64,000 nucleotides of DNA. It comes from Paenibacillus lemnae (GTDB lineage Bacteria; Bacillota; Bacilli; Paenibacillales; Paenibacillaceae). The notes below the pieces were generated by a model. It searched no databases. It saw only the letters and a program-made list of their open reading frames with translations, and was not told the origin of the DNA. The position numbers and the translations under genes are program-made. Location: contig NZ_JABBPN010000008.1 of the NCBI RefSeq assembly GCF_012933385.1, positions 120,866-184,865 on the forward strand, read 5' to 3'. Positions within the stretch are counted from its first letter, which is position 1; every line of letters begins with the position of its first letter. Of this stretch, positions 53,888-62,626 are shown piece by piece.

Positions 53888-54805
53888 TTGATCAATTTCT
53901 TGAGCAATTTGGATGGTCCGGTTGAATTAGGACTGCTGTATGCCTTGATGGCACTCGGTGTATATATCACGTTCCGGATTCTTGACTTTCCGGATCTGAC
54001 CGTGGACGGAAGCTTTACGACAGGCGGTGCCATCGCAGCCGTCCTGATCACAAACGGCGTAAACCCCTGGGTGTCAACCCTGGCAGCGTTTGGCGGCGGC
54101 ATGCTGGCGGGTGTATGTACAGGACTGCTTCATACTAAAGGGAAAATTAACGGACTGCTGTCCGGGATCATTATGATGATTGCCCTGTACTCCATTAATA
54201 TGCGTATTTTGGGCAAGCCGCTGATTTCTCTAAGCGGAGAAGAAACCTTATTCTCTTCCATAGATGCGATATGGGTAATGGCGGTCATTGTTATTGCAGG
54301 CAAGCTGCTGCTGGATGCGTTCTTCCGCACAGATCTTGGTTTGTCTCTTCGGGCAACCGGTGATAATCATCGAATGATCAGGAGCTTCGGGGTCAATACA
54401 GATGTAACCAAAATTTTAGGGCTGAGTTTGTCAAATGGACTCGTCGCTTTGTCAGGCGCTGTGGTGGCCCAGCATTCCAGTTTTGCGGATATTAGCTCAG
54501 GTATAGGCATGATCGTTATTGGACTGGCTTCTGTGATCATCGGGGAAGCTGTACTCGGTAACGGCTCTATTTTCCGGACTACACTTGCTGTTGTTCTGGG
54601 CTCCATTATTTATCGGATTGTCGTTGCTGTTGCATACGAAATCGATTGGCTTGAAACCTCTGACTTGAAGCTCATTACGGCTATCATCGTAATCATTGCG
54701 TTGGTTGTACCGACAATACGCCGATCCATGAAGCAGCGTTCCATGGCCCGTAAACGGTCAGCCGAGCTCTTGACGGGCAATCAGGGTAAAGGAGGTGCTG
54801 CATAA
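53888..54805 (+). CDS. ABC transporter permease (TrpY-like)
   Basis: A 305-residue membrane protein with eight to nine helices, starting at TTG 53888 after AGAGGAGGT. ITFRILDFPDLTVDGSF near the start is a BPD_transp_2/TrpY-type permease motif, and a later motif is LRATGDNHRMIRSFGVNT. It forms the channel with the preceding binding protein and following ATPase. The last base of its stop overlaps the ATPase start. Confidence 0.92.
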   Translation: MINFLSNLDGPVELGLLYALMALGVYITFRILDFPDLTVDGSFTTGGAIAAVLITNGVNPWVSTLAAFGGGMLAGVCTGLLHTKGKINGLLSGIIMMIALYSINMRILGKPLISLSGEETLFSSIDAIWVMAVIVIAGKLLLDAFFRTDLGLSLRATGDNHRMIRSFGVNTDVTKILGLSLSNGLVALSGAVVAQHSSFADISSGIGMIVIGLASVIIGEAVLGNGSIFRTTLAVVLGSIIYRIVVAVAYEIDWLETSDLKLITAIIVIIALVVPTIRRSMKQRSMARKRSAELLTGNQGKGGAA

Positions 54806-55599
54806 TGCTGAAGATGAATCATGTCTCCAAATTGTTCAATCCCGGCACGGTCGATGAGAAAATTGCCTTGATGGGTGTAAACCTTCATTTAAAGCCCGGT
54901 GATTTCGTAACGGTAATCGGAAGTAATGGTGCCGGCAAATCGACTTTAATGAATATTATATCTGGTGTCATGAAGCCGGATGCCGGTGAGGTCAGCATCG
55001 ATGGAAGTTCAATCGGACATCTCCCAGAACATCGAAGAAGCCGCTGGATTGGCAGGGTCTTTCAGGACCCTATGGCAGGTACAGCTCCAAATATGACAAT
55101 CGAAGAGAACCTTGCCATGGCATACCGCAGGGGAAGCTCCCGTGGATTCCAAATCGGTGTTACATCCTCCAAGCGAAAATTGTTCAAGGAGGAGCTTCAG
55201 CGTCTAGGCATAGGCCTGGAGAATCGTCTGCGGGCGAAGGTGGGCATGCTATCCGGTGGTGAGCGCCAGGCGCTTAGTCTTCTGATGGCGACCTTTACCA
55301 AGCCGCAGATCCTGCTGCTGGATGAACATACGGCTGCACTGGATCCTGCGCGTGCTGAACTGATTACCAAGCTTACGAACGAAATCGTCAGCGACTTGAA
55401 CCTCACAACCTTGATGGTCACGCATAATATGGAACAGGCCATCCGTCTTGGCAATCGTCTCATTATGATGGACAAAGGACGGATCATTCTGGATGTTAAC
55501 GAGGAACGCAAAAAAGATCTTACCGTTGAGCAATTGCTCGGCGAATTCGAGAATATAAGTGGTCATAAGCTTTCTGATGATCGGATTATGCTCGGATAA
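54805..55599 (+). CDS. ABC transporter ATP-binding protein (TrpZ-like)
   Basis: A 264-residue ABC ATPase: Walker A GSNGAGKST, signature LSGGERQALS, Walker B ILLLDEHTAALDP, H-loop VTHNM. The start ATG overlaps the permease stop by one base. It powers the TrpXYZ-like uptake system. A hairpin with perfect 13-bp arms closes the operon. Confidence 0.94.
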   Translation: MLKMNHVSKLFNPGTVDEKIALMGVNLHLKPGDFVTVIGSNGAGKSTLMNIISGVMKPDAGEVSIDGSSIGHLPEHRRSRWIGRVFQDPMAGTAPNMTIEENLAMAYRRGSSRGFQIGVTSSKRKLFKEELQRLGIGLENRLRAKVGMLSGGERQALSLLMATFTKPQILLLDEHTAALDPARAELITKLTNEIVSDLNLTTLMVTHNMEQAIRLGNRLIMMDKGRIILDVNEERKKDLTVEQLLGEFENISGHKLSDDRIMLG

Positions 55600-55606
55600 A
55601 TGGTAT

Positions 55607-55664
55607 GCAAAAGGATGCTCTCCAGCAGCGGCTTAACGGTCCAAACTGGAAGCATCCTTTTGCT
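55607..55664 (+). terminator. Terminator of the trpXYZ-like operon
   Basis: GCAAAAGGATGCT and AGCATCCTTTTGC pair perfectly; the T-run is short. Confidence 0.72.
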
Positions 55665-55768
55665 ATTGTCGTGGTATGGATCTCACGTGCAGTACATCAT
55701 AGTTGCGAATGTGACTTCACCTGTGATAAGTTTGTTTTTACATATTCATAACGTGAGGAGTAAGAACC

Positions 55769-56995
55769 ATGTCAGCCAGAAAAACAACATTGACTCAACA
55801 AACACGCTTGCTGCCGGGATGGCTGGTTTTTGCAAGTGTCATTTTTATTGCCATCAATCTTAGGGCGGGAATCACCTCAGTCGGACCTTTAATCGGGATG
55901 ATCCGGGAAGATATCGGAATCTCCAACACGGCGGCCGGACTATTGACCACACTTCCGCTTCTGGCGTTTGCTGTATTGTCGCCCTTTGCTGCTGGACTTG
56001 CTAGACGTTACAGCATCGAGACCGTGCTGCTGATCAGTATGGTGATCCTGACAATCGGAATCAGTATTCGCTACATTGCATCACCGTGGACATTATTGTT
56101 CGGCACCGCGCTGCTCGGAGCAGCGATCGCTGCAGGCAATGTGCTTCTGCCCAGTCTGGTGAAGAGAGATTATCCGCGGTCGATCGGTTTGATGACAGGT
56201 ACATATTCCATGTCCATGAATCTTCTGGCAGCCACAGCATCAGGCCTGAGTATTCCTTTGGCTGAATCTGCAGGGCTCGGATGGCAGGGATCATTAGCAG
56301 TATGGTCTCTGTTATCCATGTCGGCTGCTGCGCTGTGGGTGTTTCGGAGAAAGGCATATCCTCAACCTTCTTTAGACTCCGCTTCGATTTCAGGCAGGCG
56401 GACTTCTGCAGCTGTGTTAAAGTCACGGCTTGCCTGGTATATTACGTTGTTTATGGGATTACAATCGTTCACGTTCTATGTGAATATCTCCTGGCTTCCG
56501 GAAATATTGTACAGCCAGGGAATGGATTATCATGATGCAGGCTGGATGCTTTCAGCCCTTCAATTCGTTAGCCTGCCTTTTTCTTTCATCATCCCTGTGC
56601 TTGCCGGCCGCCGGCCGGACCAACGTGTGCTGATTAGTGTTTCAGCTTTATGCATGATTTTCGGCTATATGGGACTGTTGTTTGGCTTTTCGAACTTCAA
56701 TGTGCTTTGGGTAATACTTTTAGGGATTTCCGGAGGAGCAAATTTTAGTTTATCCCTAATGTTTTTTTCACTTCGTACAAAACATGCTGATGATGCTGCA
56801 GCGTTGTCCGGTATGGCTCAGTCCTTGGGATACTTGCTGGCTGCGGCTGGGCCGATGCTGATTGGTATGATTCATGACACGACGGGCAGCTGGCAAACCC
56901 CGCTGGTCACTTTAATTATTGTTGTTGTTCTTCTGTTTATGTTTGGTCTGGTAGCAGCAAAGCCAGCGATAATGGCTTCGCCGCAGGAAGATTAA
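55769..56995 (+). CDS. MFS transporter (CynX/YycB-like)
   Basis: A 408-residue transporter with 12 predicted helices. FIAINLRAGITSVGPLIGMI is a CynX/NimT-family start motif; other helices include LAFAVLSPFAAGLARRYS. This family exports or imports small anions and drugs such as cyanate or nitroimidazoles. ATG at 55769 after GTGAGGAG. It converges on the next gene with a four-base overlap. Substrate not determined. Confidence 0.9.
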   Translation: MSARKTTLTQQTRLLPGWLVFASVIFIAINLRAGITSVGPLIGMIREDIGISNTAAGLLTTLPLLAFAVLSPFAAGLARRYSIETVLLISMVILTIGISIRYIASPWTLLFGTALLGAAIAAGNVLLPSLVKRDYPRSIGLMTGTYSMSMNLLAATASGLSIPLAESAGLGWQGSLAVWSLLSMSAAALWVFRRKAYPQPSLDSASISGRRTSAAVLKSRLAWYITLFMGLQSFTFYVNISWLPEILYSQGMDYHDAGWMLSALQFVSLPFSFIIPVLAGRRPDQRVLISVSALCMIFGYMGLLFGFSNFNVLWVILLGISGGANFSLSLMFFSLRTKHADDAAALSGMAQSLGYLLAAAGPMLIGMIHDTTGSWQTPLVTLIIVVVLLFMFGLVAAKPAIMASPQED

Positions 56996-57252
56996 TCAGA
57001 CCCTGACTGTATGGTATGATCTGCCCCTGGATAATCACGAGGCTCACCCTCATGCAGAGAGCGGTTTTCATAATCAAAGCGATTGGGTGGACGCTGTTCC
57101 TCTCTCCAGGGCGATGACTTGCCTAGTGAAGATTCAAGACTGGAACCATAAGGTCCATCCGGAAACTCTTCAGCTGCTGTATCATTCCGCTGGGATTCTA
57201 CCGTAGAAACATCGGTGTACTGTTCTTCACTTTTCTTTTTTAACCACTTCAT
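56992..57252 (-). CDS. Small acidic hypothetical protein
   Basis: An 86-residue protein from the ATG at 57252, which follows AGGAGGGACATC on the minus strand; the longer frame is not needed. It is very hydrophilic, starting MKWLKKKSEEQ and rich in Glu, Asp, Pro and Arg, likely disordered. No family recognised. It converges on the MFS gene. Confidence 0.6.
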   Translation of the reverse strand: MKWLKKKSEEQYTDVSTVESQRNDTAAEEFPDGPYGSSLESSLGKSSPWREEQRPPNRFDYENRSLHEGEPRDYPGADHTIQSGSD

Positions 57253-57388
57253 GATGTCCCTCCTGGATTGTATAGAATTAGTGTCAGTATGACCTTCAGC
57301 ACGCTGATTATGCGTCAGTTTACTTTCCGTTAACAAAAGTCTCTTATAATGAAGATCATATATTATTTGTGCTTATGGGAGGGGAAGT

Positions 57389-58606
57389 ATGAGTGAGAAT
57401 CTGATGAGTAATCCGAAGCAGCGTGAACAGCTCCAGCCCATGCATCGCCGCCTTGCTGAGGTTTGGTGGACAGCTTTGAAGCTCGGGTTAACATCCTTTG
57501 GCGGGCCGGTGGCCCATTTAGGTTATTTTCATAACATGTATGTAAAACGGAAACAATGGCTGGATGAAAAAGCTTATGCTGAACTGGTCGCATTATGTCA
57601 ATTTCTACCCGGACCTGCCAGCAGTCAAGTGGGCATCGGCATTGGTATTCAGCGCGCCGGGCTCTGGGGAGGGGCGGCTGCATGGTTAGGCTTTACACTG
57701 CCTTCCGTGCTGCTCCTGATTCTGTTTGCCATGTTTATTCAAGGTTTTGACAGCACGCAGATCGGTGCCCTTCAGGGATTAAAGCTGGTGGCTGTGGCGA
57801 TTGTAGCTCAAGCGGTAATGGGTATGGCAGGCAAATTGGCATCCGGAACGGTACGGGCGGGGATTGCTTTAGGCAGCATGGCAGTTGTGCTTCTATGGCA
57901 GAGCATCTGGATCCAGCCCGCTGTTATTGCAGTATCAGGTTTGGTAGGCTATCTGATTTTGAAAGAGAAGACGAAGGCTGAAGAAGTGAAGGCATTCGCA
58001 GCCACGCTGTCCTTGAAGTCCGGCATGATCTGCTTGATATTGTTTTTCGTTTTGCTTCTCGGGCTGCCAGTGCTCGCGAGCAGCAGCAGTTTGTCGTGGA
58101 TCTCGATCGCGGACGAATTTTACCGAACAGGCTCGTTAGTGTTCGGCGGAGGACATGTTGTTCTTCCGCTGCTGGAAGCTGGAACTGTACAGCAGGGCAC
58201 GGTATCAGCGAATGATTTCATCGCAGGATATGGGGCCGCTCAAGCCGTTCCGGGACCTTTATTTACGTTTGCAGCTTATCTTGGAACCTTGATGCAGGGT
58301 TTACCTGGAGCGCTGCTGGCTGCGTTTTTCGTGTTTCTGCCAGGTTTTCTCCTGGTTGTCGGGATACTGCCTGTCTGGAGCAGAATCAGGCAATATCCCG
58401 GGTTGAATCAGGCACTAGGCGGGGTGAACGCTGCCGTTGTCGGTATTTTATTCGCAGCACTGTATGATCCGATCTGGACTTCAACGGTAATCAATTCCCT
58501 GGATTTGGTCATCGCAGCAGTCCTGTTTCTTATGCTTACCGTGTGGAAAATACCGGCATGGGCAGTCGTTGCCGCCGGCGCAGCTGCAGGACAGCTCCTG
58601 CTGTAG
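57389..58606 (+). CDS. Chromate transporter family protein (ChrA-like, two-domain)
   Basis: A 405-residue membrane protein with two CHR repeats. The first has LGLTSFGGPVAHLGYFHNMY and FLPGPASSQVGIGIG; the second has RTGSLVFGGGHVVLPLLEAG and AAQAVPGPLFTFAAYLGT. These markers belong to the CHR family of chromate/sulfate-type anion exporters. The ATG at 57389 follows GGGAGGGGA. It stands alone; there is no ChrB or other chromate gene nearby. The actual substrate may not be chromate. Confidence 0.92.
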   Translation: MSENLMSNPKQREQLQPMHRRLAEVWWTALKLGLTSFGGPVAHLGYFHNMYVKRKQWLDEKAYAELVALCQFLPGPASSQVGIGIGIQRAGLWGGAAAWLGFTLPSVLLLILFAMFIQGFDSTQIGALQGLKLVAVAIVAQAVMGMAGKLASGTVRAGIALGSMAVVLLWQSIWIQPAVIAVSGLVGYLILKEKTKAEEVKAFAATLSLKSGMICLILFFVLLLGLPVLASSSSLSWISIADEFYRTGSLVFGGGHVVLPLLEAGTVQQGTVSANDFIAGYGAAQAVPGPLFTFAAYLGTLMQGLPGALLAAFFVFLPGFLLVVGILPVWSRIRQYPGLNQALGGVNAAVVGILFAALYDPIWTSTVINSLDLVIAAVLFLMLTVWKIPAWAVVAAGAAAGQLLL

Positions 58607-58764
58607 TATTTTTCACAAAGCATCTCAAAAGCTTCACAAATCTAACTGATATTCTGGATCCGGTTCAGGGTAAAACATATCACATTGGTTTAATGTATTA
58701 AGTGGAACATCCAAGAACATAACAGATACAGGATTCAACATCAGCGAAAGGGATGTGGAAATGA

Positions 58765-59670
58765 ATGTTTGACTGCATCATTATTGGCGGCGGTATTGCC
58801 GGACTTCAGGCCGCGATTCAGCTTGGTCGTTACAGCTCTTATCGTATTCTCGTCATTGACAAAGGTACAGGCCGTTCGACACTATGCAAAAGCTATCATA
58901 ATATTTTAGGCTGGTCAGACGGTATTTCAGGAGATGAACTGCGGAAACGGGGCAAAAAGCAGGCAGAAGCCGCGGACGTTGAATTCGTAGAGGATACCAT
59001 ATTGAATGCAGAGTCTATTAACGGCGGATTTGTATGTACAGGGCAGGACGGAACACGATATGAAGCAAAAACCCTGCTGCTAGCTACAGGCTTAACTGAC
59101 AGAATCCCTCATATCTCAGGATTAAAGCCGACGCTCGGCGAATCGGTATATGTATGTCCCGATTGTGACGGTTTTGAGATCCAGAACCGGAAAACTGTAG
59201 TGCTGGGTTCAGGGAAATCAGGGGCAGGGATGGCCATTATGCTCTCAGAGCGTACGAATGATTTGACCTATATTAATCATGAACGAACTCCTGTTGACGA
59301 GGAAGGGATGCGTGCTTTAAGCGAGAAAGGTATCCGGTATATCGAGCAGGAGATTTCAGGAGTAGATGCTGACAAAGGAATGATTCAGGGCATCCAGCTT
59401 GCAAACGGGGGCTGTGTTGCCGCAGAGCGTGGATTTATATCTTTTGGCGGTAACAAGGTGCATTCCGAGCTGGCCGCTCAGCTGGGCGCGGAGCTGGAGC
59501 ACAACCAACACGTCAAAGCGGACCCAAGAACCAGAATGTCCAGTGTGGCTAGGGTGTGGATAGCCGGTGATCTGGGTGTTCATTCCGAATTGGCGACAGC
59601 AGCTATGGGTGATGGGACGATTGCAGCCATCTGGATTAATAAAGAACTCAAGAAAATGAAACAGTTTTGA
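58765..59670 (+). CDS. Thioredoxin reductase-like FAD/NAD(P) oxidoreductase
   Basis: A 301-residue protein. FAD motif IIGGGIAGLQAAIQ at residue 6, redox pair CPDCDGFE (near residue 131), a second nucleotide motif VLGSGKSGAGMA, and a C-terminal VWIAGDLGV. This is the TrxR-like fold with a CxxC. Beyond thioredoxin reductase, such proteins can be alkyl-hydroperoxide or other disulfide reductases. ATG at 58765 after AAAGGGATG. An 8-bp inverted repeat lies 13 bases after its stop. Confidence 0.9.
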   Translation: MFDCIIIGGGIAGLQAAIQLGRYSSYRILVIDKGTGRSTLCKSYHNILGWSDGISGDELRKRGKKQAEAADVEFVEDTILNAESINGGFVCTGQDGTRYEAKTLLLATGLTDRIPHISGLKPTLGESVYVCPDCDGFEIQNRKTVVLGSGKSGAGMAIMLSERTNDLTYINHERTPVDEEGMRALSEKGIRYIEQEISGVDADKGMIQGIQLANGGCVAAERGFISFGGNKVHSELAAQLGAELEHNQHVKADPRTRMSSVARVWIAGDLGVHSELATAAMGDGTIAAIWINKELKKMKQF

Positions 59671-59682
59671 TCTTTGTATAAA

Positions 59683-59701
59683 TCCGATAAAAATTATCGG
59701 A
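59683..59701. repeat. Short inverted repeat after the oxidoreductase gene
   Basis: TCCGATAA-AAA-TTATCGGA, without a T-run, lies between the oxidoreductase stop and the metE promoter. It may be a weak terminator or operator. Confidence 0.5.
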
Positions 59702-59717
59702 TAAGTGAAAATTAACA

Positions 59718-59746
59718 TTGATTATTCGGATATTGTGTATTATGAT
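59718..59746 (+). promoter_or_regulatory. Promoter of metE
   Basis: TTGATT, 17 bases, TATGAT, about 50 bases before the riboswitch. Confidence 0.6.
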
Positions 59747-59795
59747 GATCTAAATTGTAGTCAGCTATGATTTACGACAACCGAATATGTCTTGA

Positions 59796-59971
59796 AGAAC
59801 AGGTGCAGAAGAGAGAATCTCTCTGCTTAATAGGGAAGACCGGTGAAAAGCCGGCGCGGTCCCGCCACTGTAACGGAAGAGTTTGCAGACCATGATGTCA
59901 CTGATCCTACATAGGTTTGGGAAGACAGTCTGCAGATGTAGAAGCCGAAAGCCAGGAGACCTGCCTGTTCT
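59796..59971 (+). promoter_or_regulatory. Cobalamin (B12) riboswitch
   Basis: The aptamer is closed by AGAACAGG (59796-59803) pairing with CCTGTTCT (59964-59971). Conserved elements: GGTGAAAAGCCGGC...GCCACTGTAA, and the B12 box AGCCAGGAGACCTGCC. It lies before a terminator and the B12-independent methionine synthase gene; binding of cobalamin should lead to termination, so metE is shut off when the B12-dependent enzyme can work. Confidence 0.95.
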
Positions 59972-60042
59972 GAAAACACTGCTGTACCTACGGGAGATAG
60001 GGAGGTGTGAGAAGCACTCGATAATGAGAGATCATGAAGCGG

Positions 60043-60085
60043 GGCATCTTTACCTATGTCTTTAGGAGAAGATGCCTCTTTTTTT
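60043..60085 (+). terminator. Riboswitch expression-platform terminator
   Basis: GGCATCTT / AAGATGCC stem with a nine-base T-rich tail between the aptamer and metE. Confidence 0.85.
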
Positions 60086-60131
60086 ACGTTGAAAAAGACA
60101 GATTAGCTTGTTATTAATGGGAGGGTTACAT

Positions 60132-62429
60132 ATGAGTACATTGTTTAGTGCGAATTTGGGTTATCCGCGCATCGGAGAAAACCGGGAATGGAAAAGAGTT
60201 CTGGAAGCTTTTTGGGGCGGTAAAATTGAAGAGTCCGAACTGCTGGAGTCGACGAAAAAAATTCGTCTTTCTCATTTGAGCATTCAGCGTGAATTAGGGA
60301 TACAGTCCATTCCAGTGAATGACTTTTCCTTGTATGATCACATGCTGGACATGTCGTTTATGTTCGGGTTGATCCCGGAGCGGTTCGGAAGCAGCGGGAA
60401 TGAACCGACACTGGAGCAGTATTTTGCAATGGCGCGGGGGAACTCTTCGGCAGCAGCCTGTGAAATGACCAAATGGTTTAACACCAATTATCATTACATC
60501 GTACCGGAGCTGGGACAGCGTCAGCCAATTCTTACGGTCAACCGTCCGCTGCAGGCTTATCTTGAAGCCAAACAGGAGCTTGGCATTGAAGGCAGGCCTG
60601 TCATTGTAGGGCCTTATACCTTCGTGAAGCTTTCAAAAGGTTATCAGCCTGAAGAGACCGACTCCATAATAAAGCAGCTGATCCCGGTTTATGGTCAGGT
60701 CCTTCGAGAACTGCAGGATGCCGGCGTTAAATGGGTGCAGATCGATGAACCGTCACTGGTAACGACCATGTCTGATCAGGATATGGAAAGAGTCGAACAC
60801 ATATATGCTGCTTTAAGACAAGAAGCGCCATCGCTGAACCTGATGCTGCAAACCTATTTTGATGCGGTAGAGCATTATGAACGCGTGGCGGCACTTCCGG
60901 TCGACGGGATCGGTTTGGATTTTGTATACGGCCGGTCCGGTAATCTCAAAGCCCTGGAGCAGTTCGGGTTTCCACAAGATAAAGTACTGGGTGCCGGTGT
61001 CATTGATGGACGCGGAATTTGGAGAGCCGATCTGGCTGGCGAGCTGGAGCTTCTGGAGGAGATTTTTCAGCGGGTAAGCCAAGAACGGGTGATCATCCAG
61101 CCTTCCTGCAGCCTGCTTCATGTGCCTGTCAGCAAGAAAGGGGAGCAGAAATTGGAGCCTGTACTTTTGGAAGCTCTGTCTTTTGCCCAGGAAAAGCTTT
61201 ACGAGATTTCTGTTCTTAAAAAGGCTATCGACGAAGGGAGAGACACGGTACTGGACGAGCTTACCGCGGCACAGTCAGCGGTTAGCAGGCTGAACCAATC
61301 CACTCACCGTAAAAAAATCCATGTTCAGCAGCGCGTGAAAAATCGGAGTAAAGAGAAGAGCAGCCGTGACTCGGCTTTTGAGATTCGTTCTGCACAGCAG
61401 CAGGAGAAATGGAAGCTGCCGCTGCTGCCAACCACTACGATCGGAAGCTTTCCGCAGACGACAGAAGTTCGAAAAGCCCGCCAAAGCTGGAGAAAAGGCG
61501 AATGGAGCGCTGAACGCTATCAGCAGTTTATTCAGGAAGAGATTTCAAAGTGGATTGTGCTGCAAGAAAAGATCGGTCTGGATGTTCTTGTACATGGAGA
61601 GTTCGAACGCACCGATATGGTTGAGTTTTTCGGCGAAAAGCTTGGCGGATTTGCCTTTACTTCCGGCGGATGGGTACAGTCCTACGGATCGCGCTGTGTG
61701 AAGCCGCCGGTCATATACGGGGATGTAGAGTTTTTGGAGCCCATGACTACAGAAGAGACCGTATATGCACAATCACTGACCCAAAAGCCGGTCAAGGGAA
61801 TGCTGACAGGACCGCTGACGATTTTGAACTGGTCCTTTGTAAGAAATGATATTCCACGCGAGGAAACAGCGTTCCAGATTGCTTTTGCGCTTCGGGAAGA
61901 GATAGAAGCATTAGAGCAAGCGGGTATTGAAATGATCCAAGTAGATGAACCTGCACTGCGGGAAGGGCTGCCGCTGAAAAAGAGCCGCCACCAGTTTTAC
62001 CTTGATCAGGCCGTGCTGGCATTTAAATTAAGCACTTCAACGGTTCGGGATACAACCCAGATTCATACCCACATGTGTTACTGCGAGTTTCATGATATTA
62101 TTGATTCCATTCGGGCGCTGGATGCGGACGTGATCTCAATTGAAACTTCCCGTTCCCACGGAGAGCTGGTTTCCCATTTTGAAGATCATACGTATGACTT
62201 GGGCATTGGACTTGGAATGTATGATATACACAGCCCGAGAGTTCCTTCGGTGGAAGAGATGATCTCTATGATGGACCGCGCCTTATCGGTGCTGGATCCG
62301 AAGCTGTTCTGGATCAATCCGGACTGCGGATTGAAGACGAGAGGTTTGGAGGAGACGGTAGCTTCTTTACGCAACATGGTAAAAGCCGCTGAAATCTATC
62401 GGGAGAAATTCGCAGCTGTATCGAGTTAA
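60132..62429 (+). CDS. metE: Cobalamin-independent methionine synthase
   Basis: A 765-residue MetE from the ATG at 60132 with GGGAGGG upstream; an ORF extension to 60108 is unlikely. The N-terminal half begins SANLGYPRIGENREWKR and the C-terminal catalytic half has TTTIGSFPQT, VHGEFERTDMVEFFG, IQVDEPALREGLP and HTHMCYCEF (zinc-ligand His and Cys). It methylates homocysteine with methyl-tetrahydrofolate. Control is by the cobalamin riboswitch. Confidence 0.97.
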   Translation: MSTLFSANLGYPRIGENREWKRVLEAFWGGKIEESELLESTKKIRLSHLSIQRELGIQSIPVNDFSLYDHMLDMSFMFGLIPERFGSSGNEPTLEQYFAMARGNSSAAACEMTKWFNTNYHYIVPELGQRQPILTVNRPLQAYLEAKQELGIEGRPVIVGPYTFVKLSKGYQPEETDSIIKQLIPVYGQVLRELQDAGVKWVQIDEPSLVTTMSDQDMERVEHIYAALRQEAPSLNLMLQTYFDAVEHYERVAALPVDGIGLDFVYGRSGNLKALEQFGFPQDKVLGAGVIDGRGIWRADLAGELELLEEIFQRVSQERVIIQPSCSLLHVPVSKKGEQKLEPVLLEALSFAQEKLYEISVLKKAIDEGRDTVLDELTAAQSAVSRLNQSTHRKKIHVQQRVKNRSKEKSSRDSAFEIRSAQQQEKWKLPLLPTTTIGSFPQTTEVRKARQSWRKGEWSAERYQQFIQEEISKWIVLQEKIGLDVLVHGEFERTDMVEFFGEKLGGFAFTSGGWVQSYGSRCVKPPVIYGDVEFLEPMTTEETVYAQSLTQKPVKGMLTGPLTILNWSFVRNDIPREETAFQIAFALREEIEALEQAGIEMIQVDEPALREGLPLKKSRHQFYLDQAVLAFKLSTSTVRDTTQIHTHMCYCEFHDIIDSIRALDADVISIETSRSHGELVSHFEDHTYDLGIGLGMYDIHSPRVPSVEEMISMMDRALSVLDPKLFWINPDCGLKTRGLEETVASLRNMVKAAEIYREKFAAVSS

Positions 62430-62449
62430 AAAAAAGACATACCCGCATG

Positions 62450-62626
62450 TAAACTGTACCCCTTGTAAAGGACATTTTAAAAAAGGTTAGGATACGTGAA
62501 GAAGCTGTTGCCTGTATGTTGCAGGCGGCAGCTTCTTATAAACTGTACCCCTTGTAAAGGACATTTTAAAAAAGGTTAGGATACGTGAAGAAGCTGTTGC
62601 CTGTATGTTGCAGGCGGCAGCTTCTT
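62450..62626. repeat. Tandem duplication of the IS left terminus
   Basis: The 88 bases at 62450-62537 recur at 62539-62626 (offset 89). Each copy starts with the IS terminal repeat TAAACTGTACCCC. The outer copy is therefore a truncated IS end, the inner one belongs to the complete element. Confidence 0.88.

Noticed and set aside
62450..62626. Two 88-base repeats as a CRISPR-like array
   Set aside because: They are copies of an IS terminus, directly adjacent, with no spacers and no cas genes.
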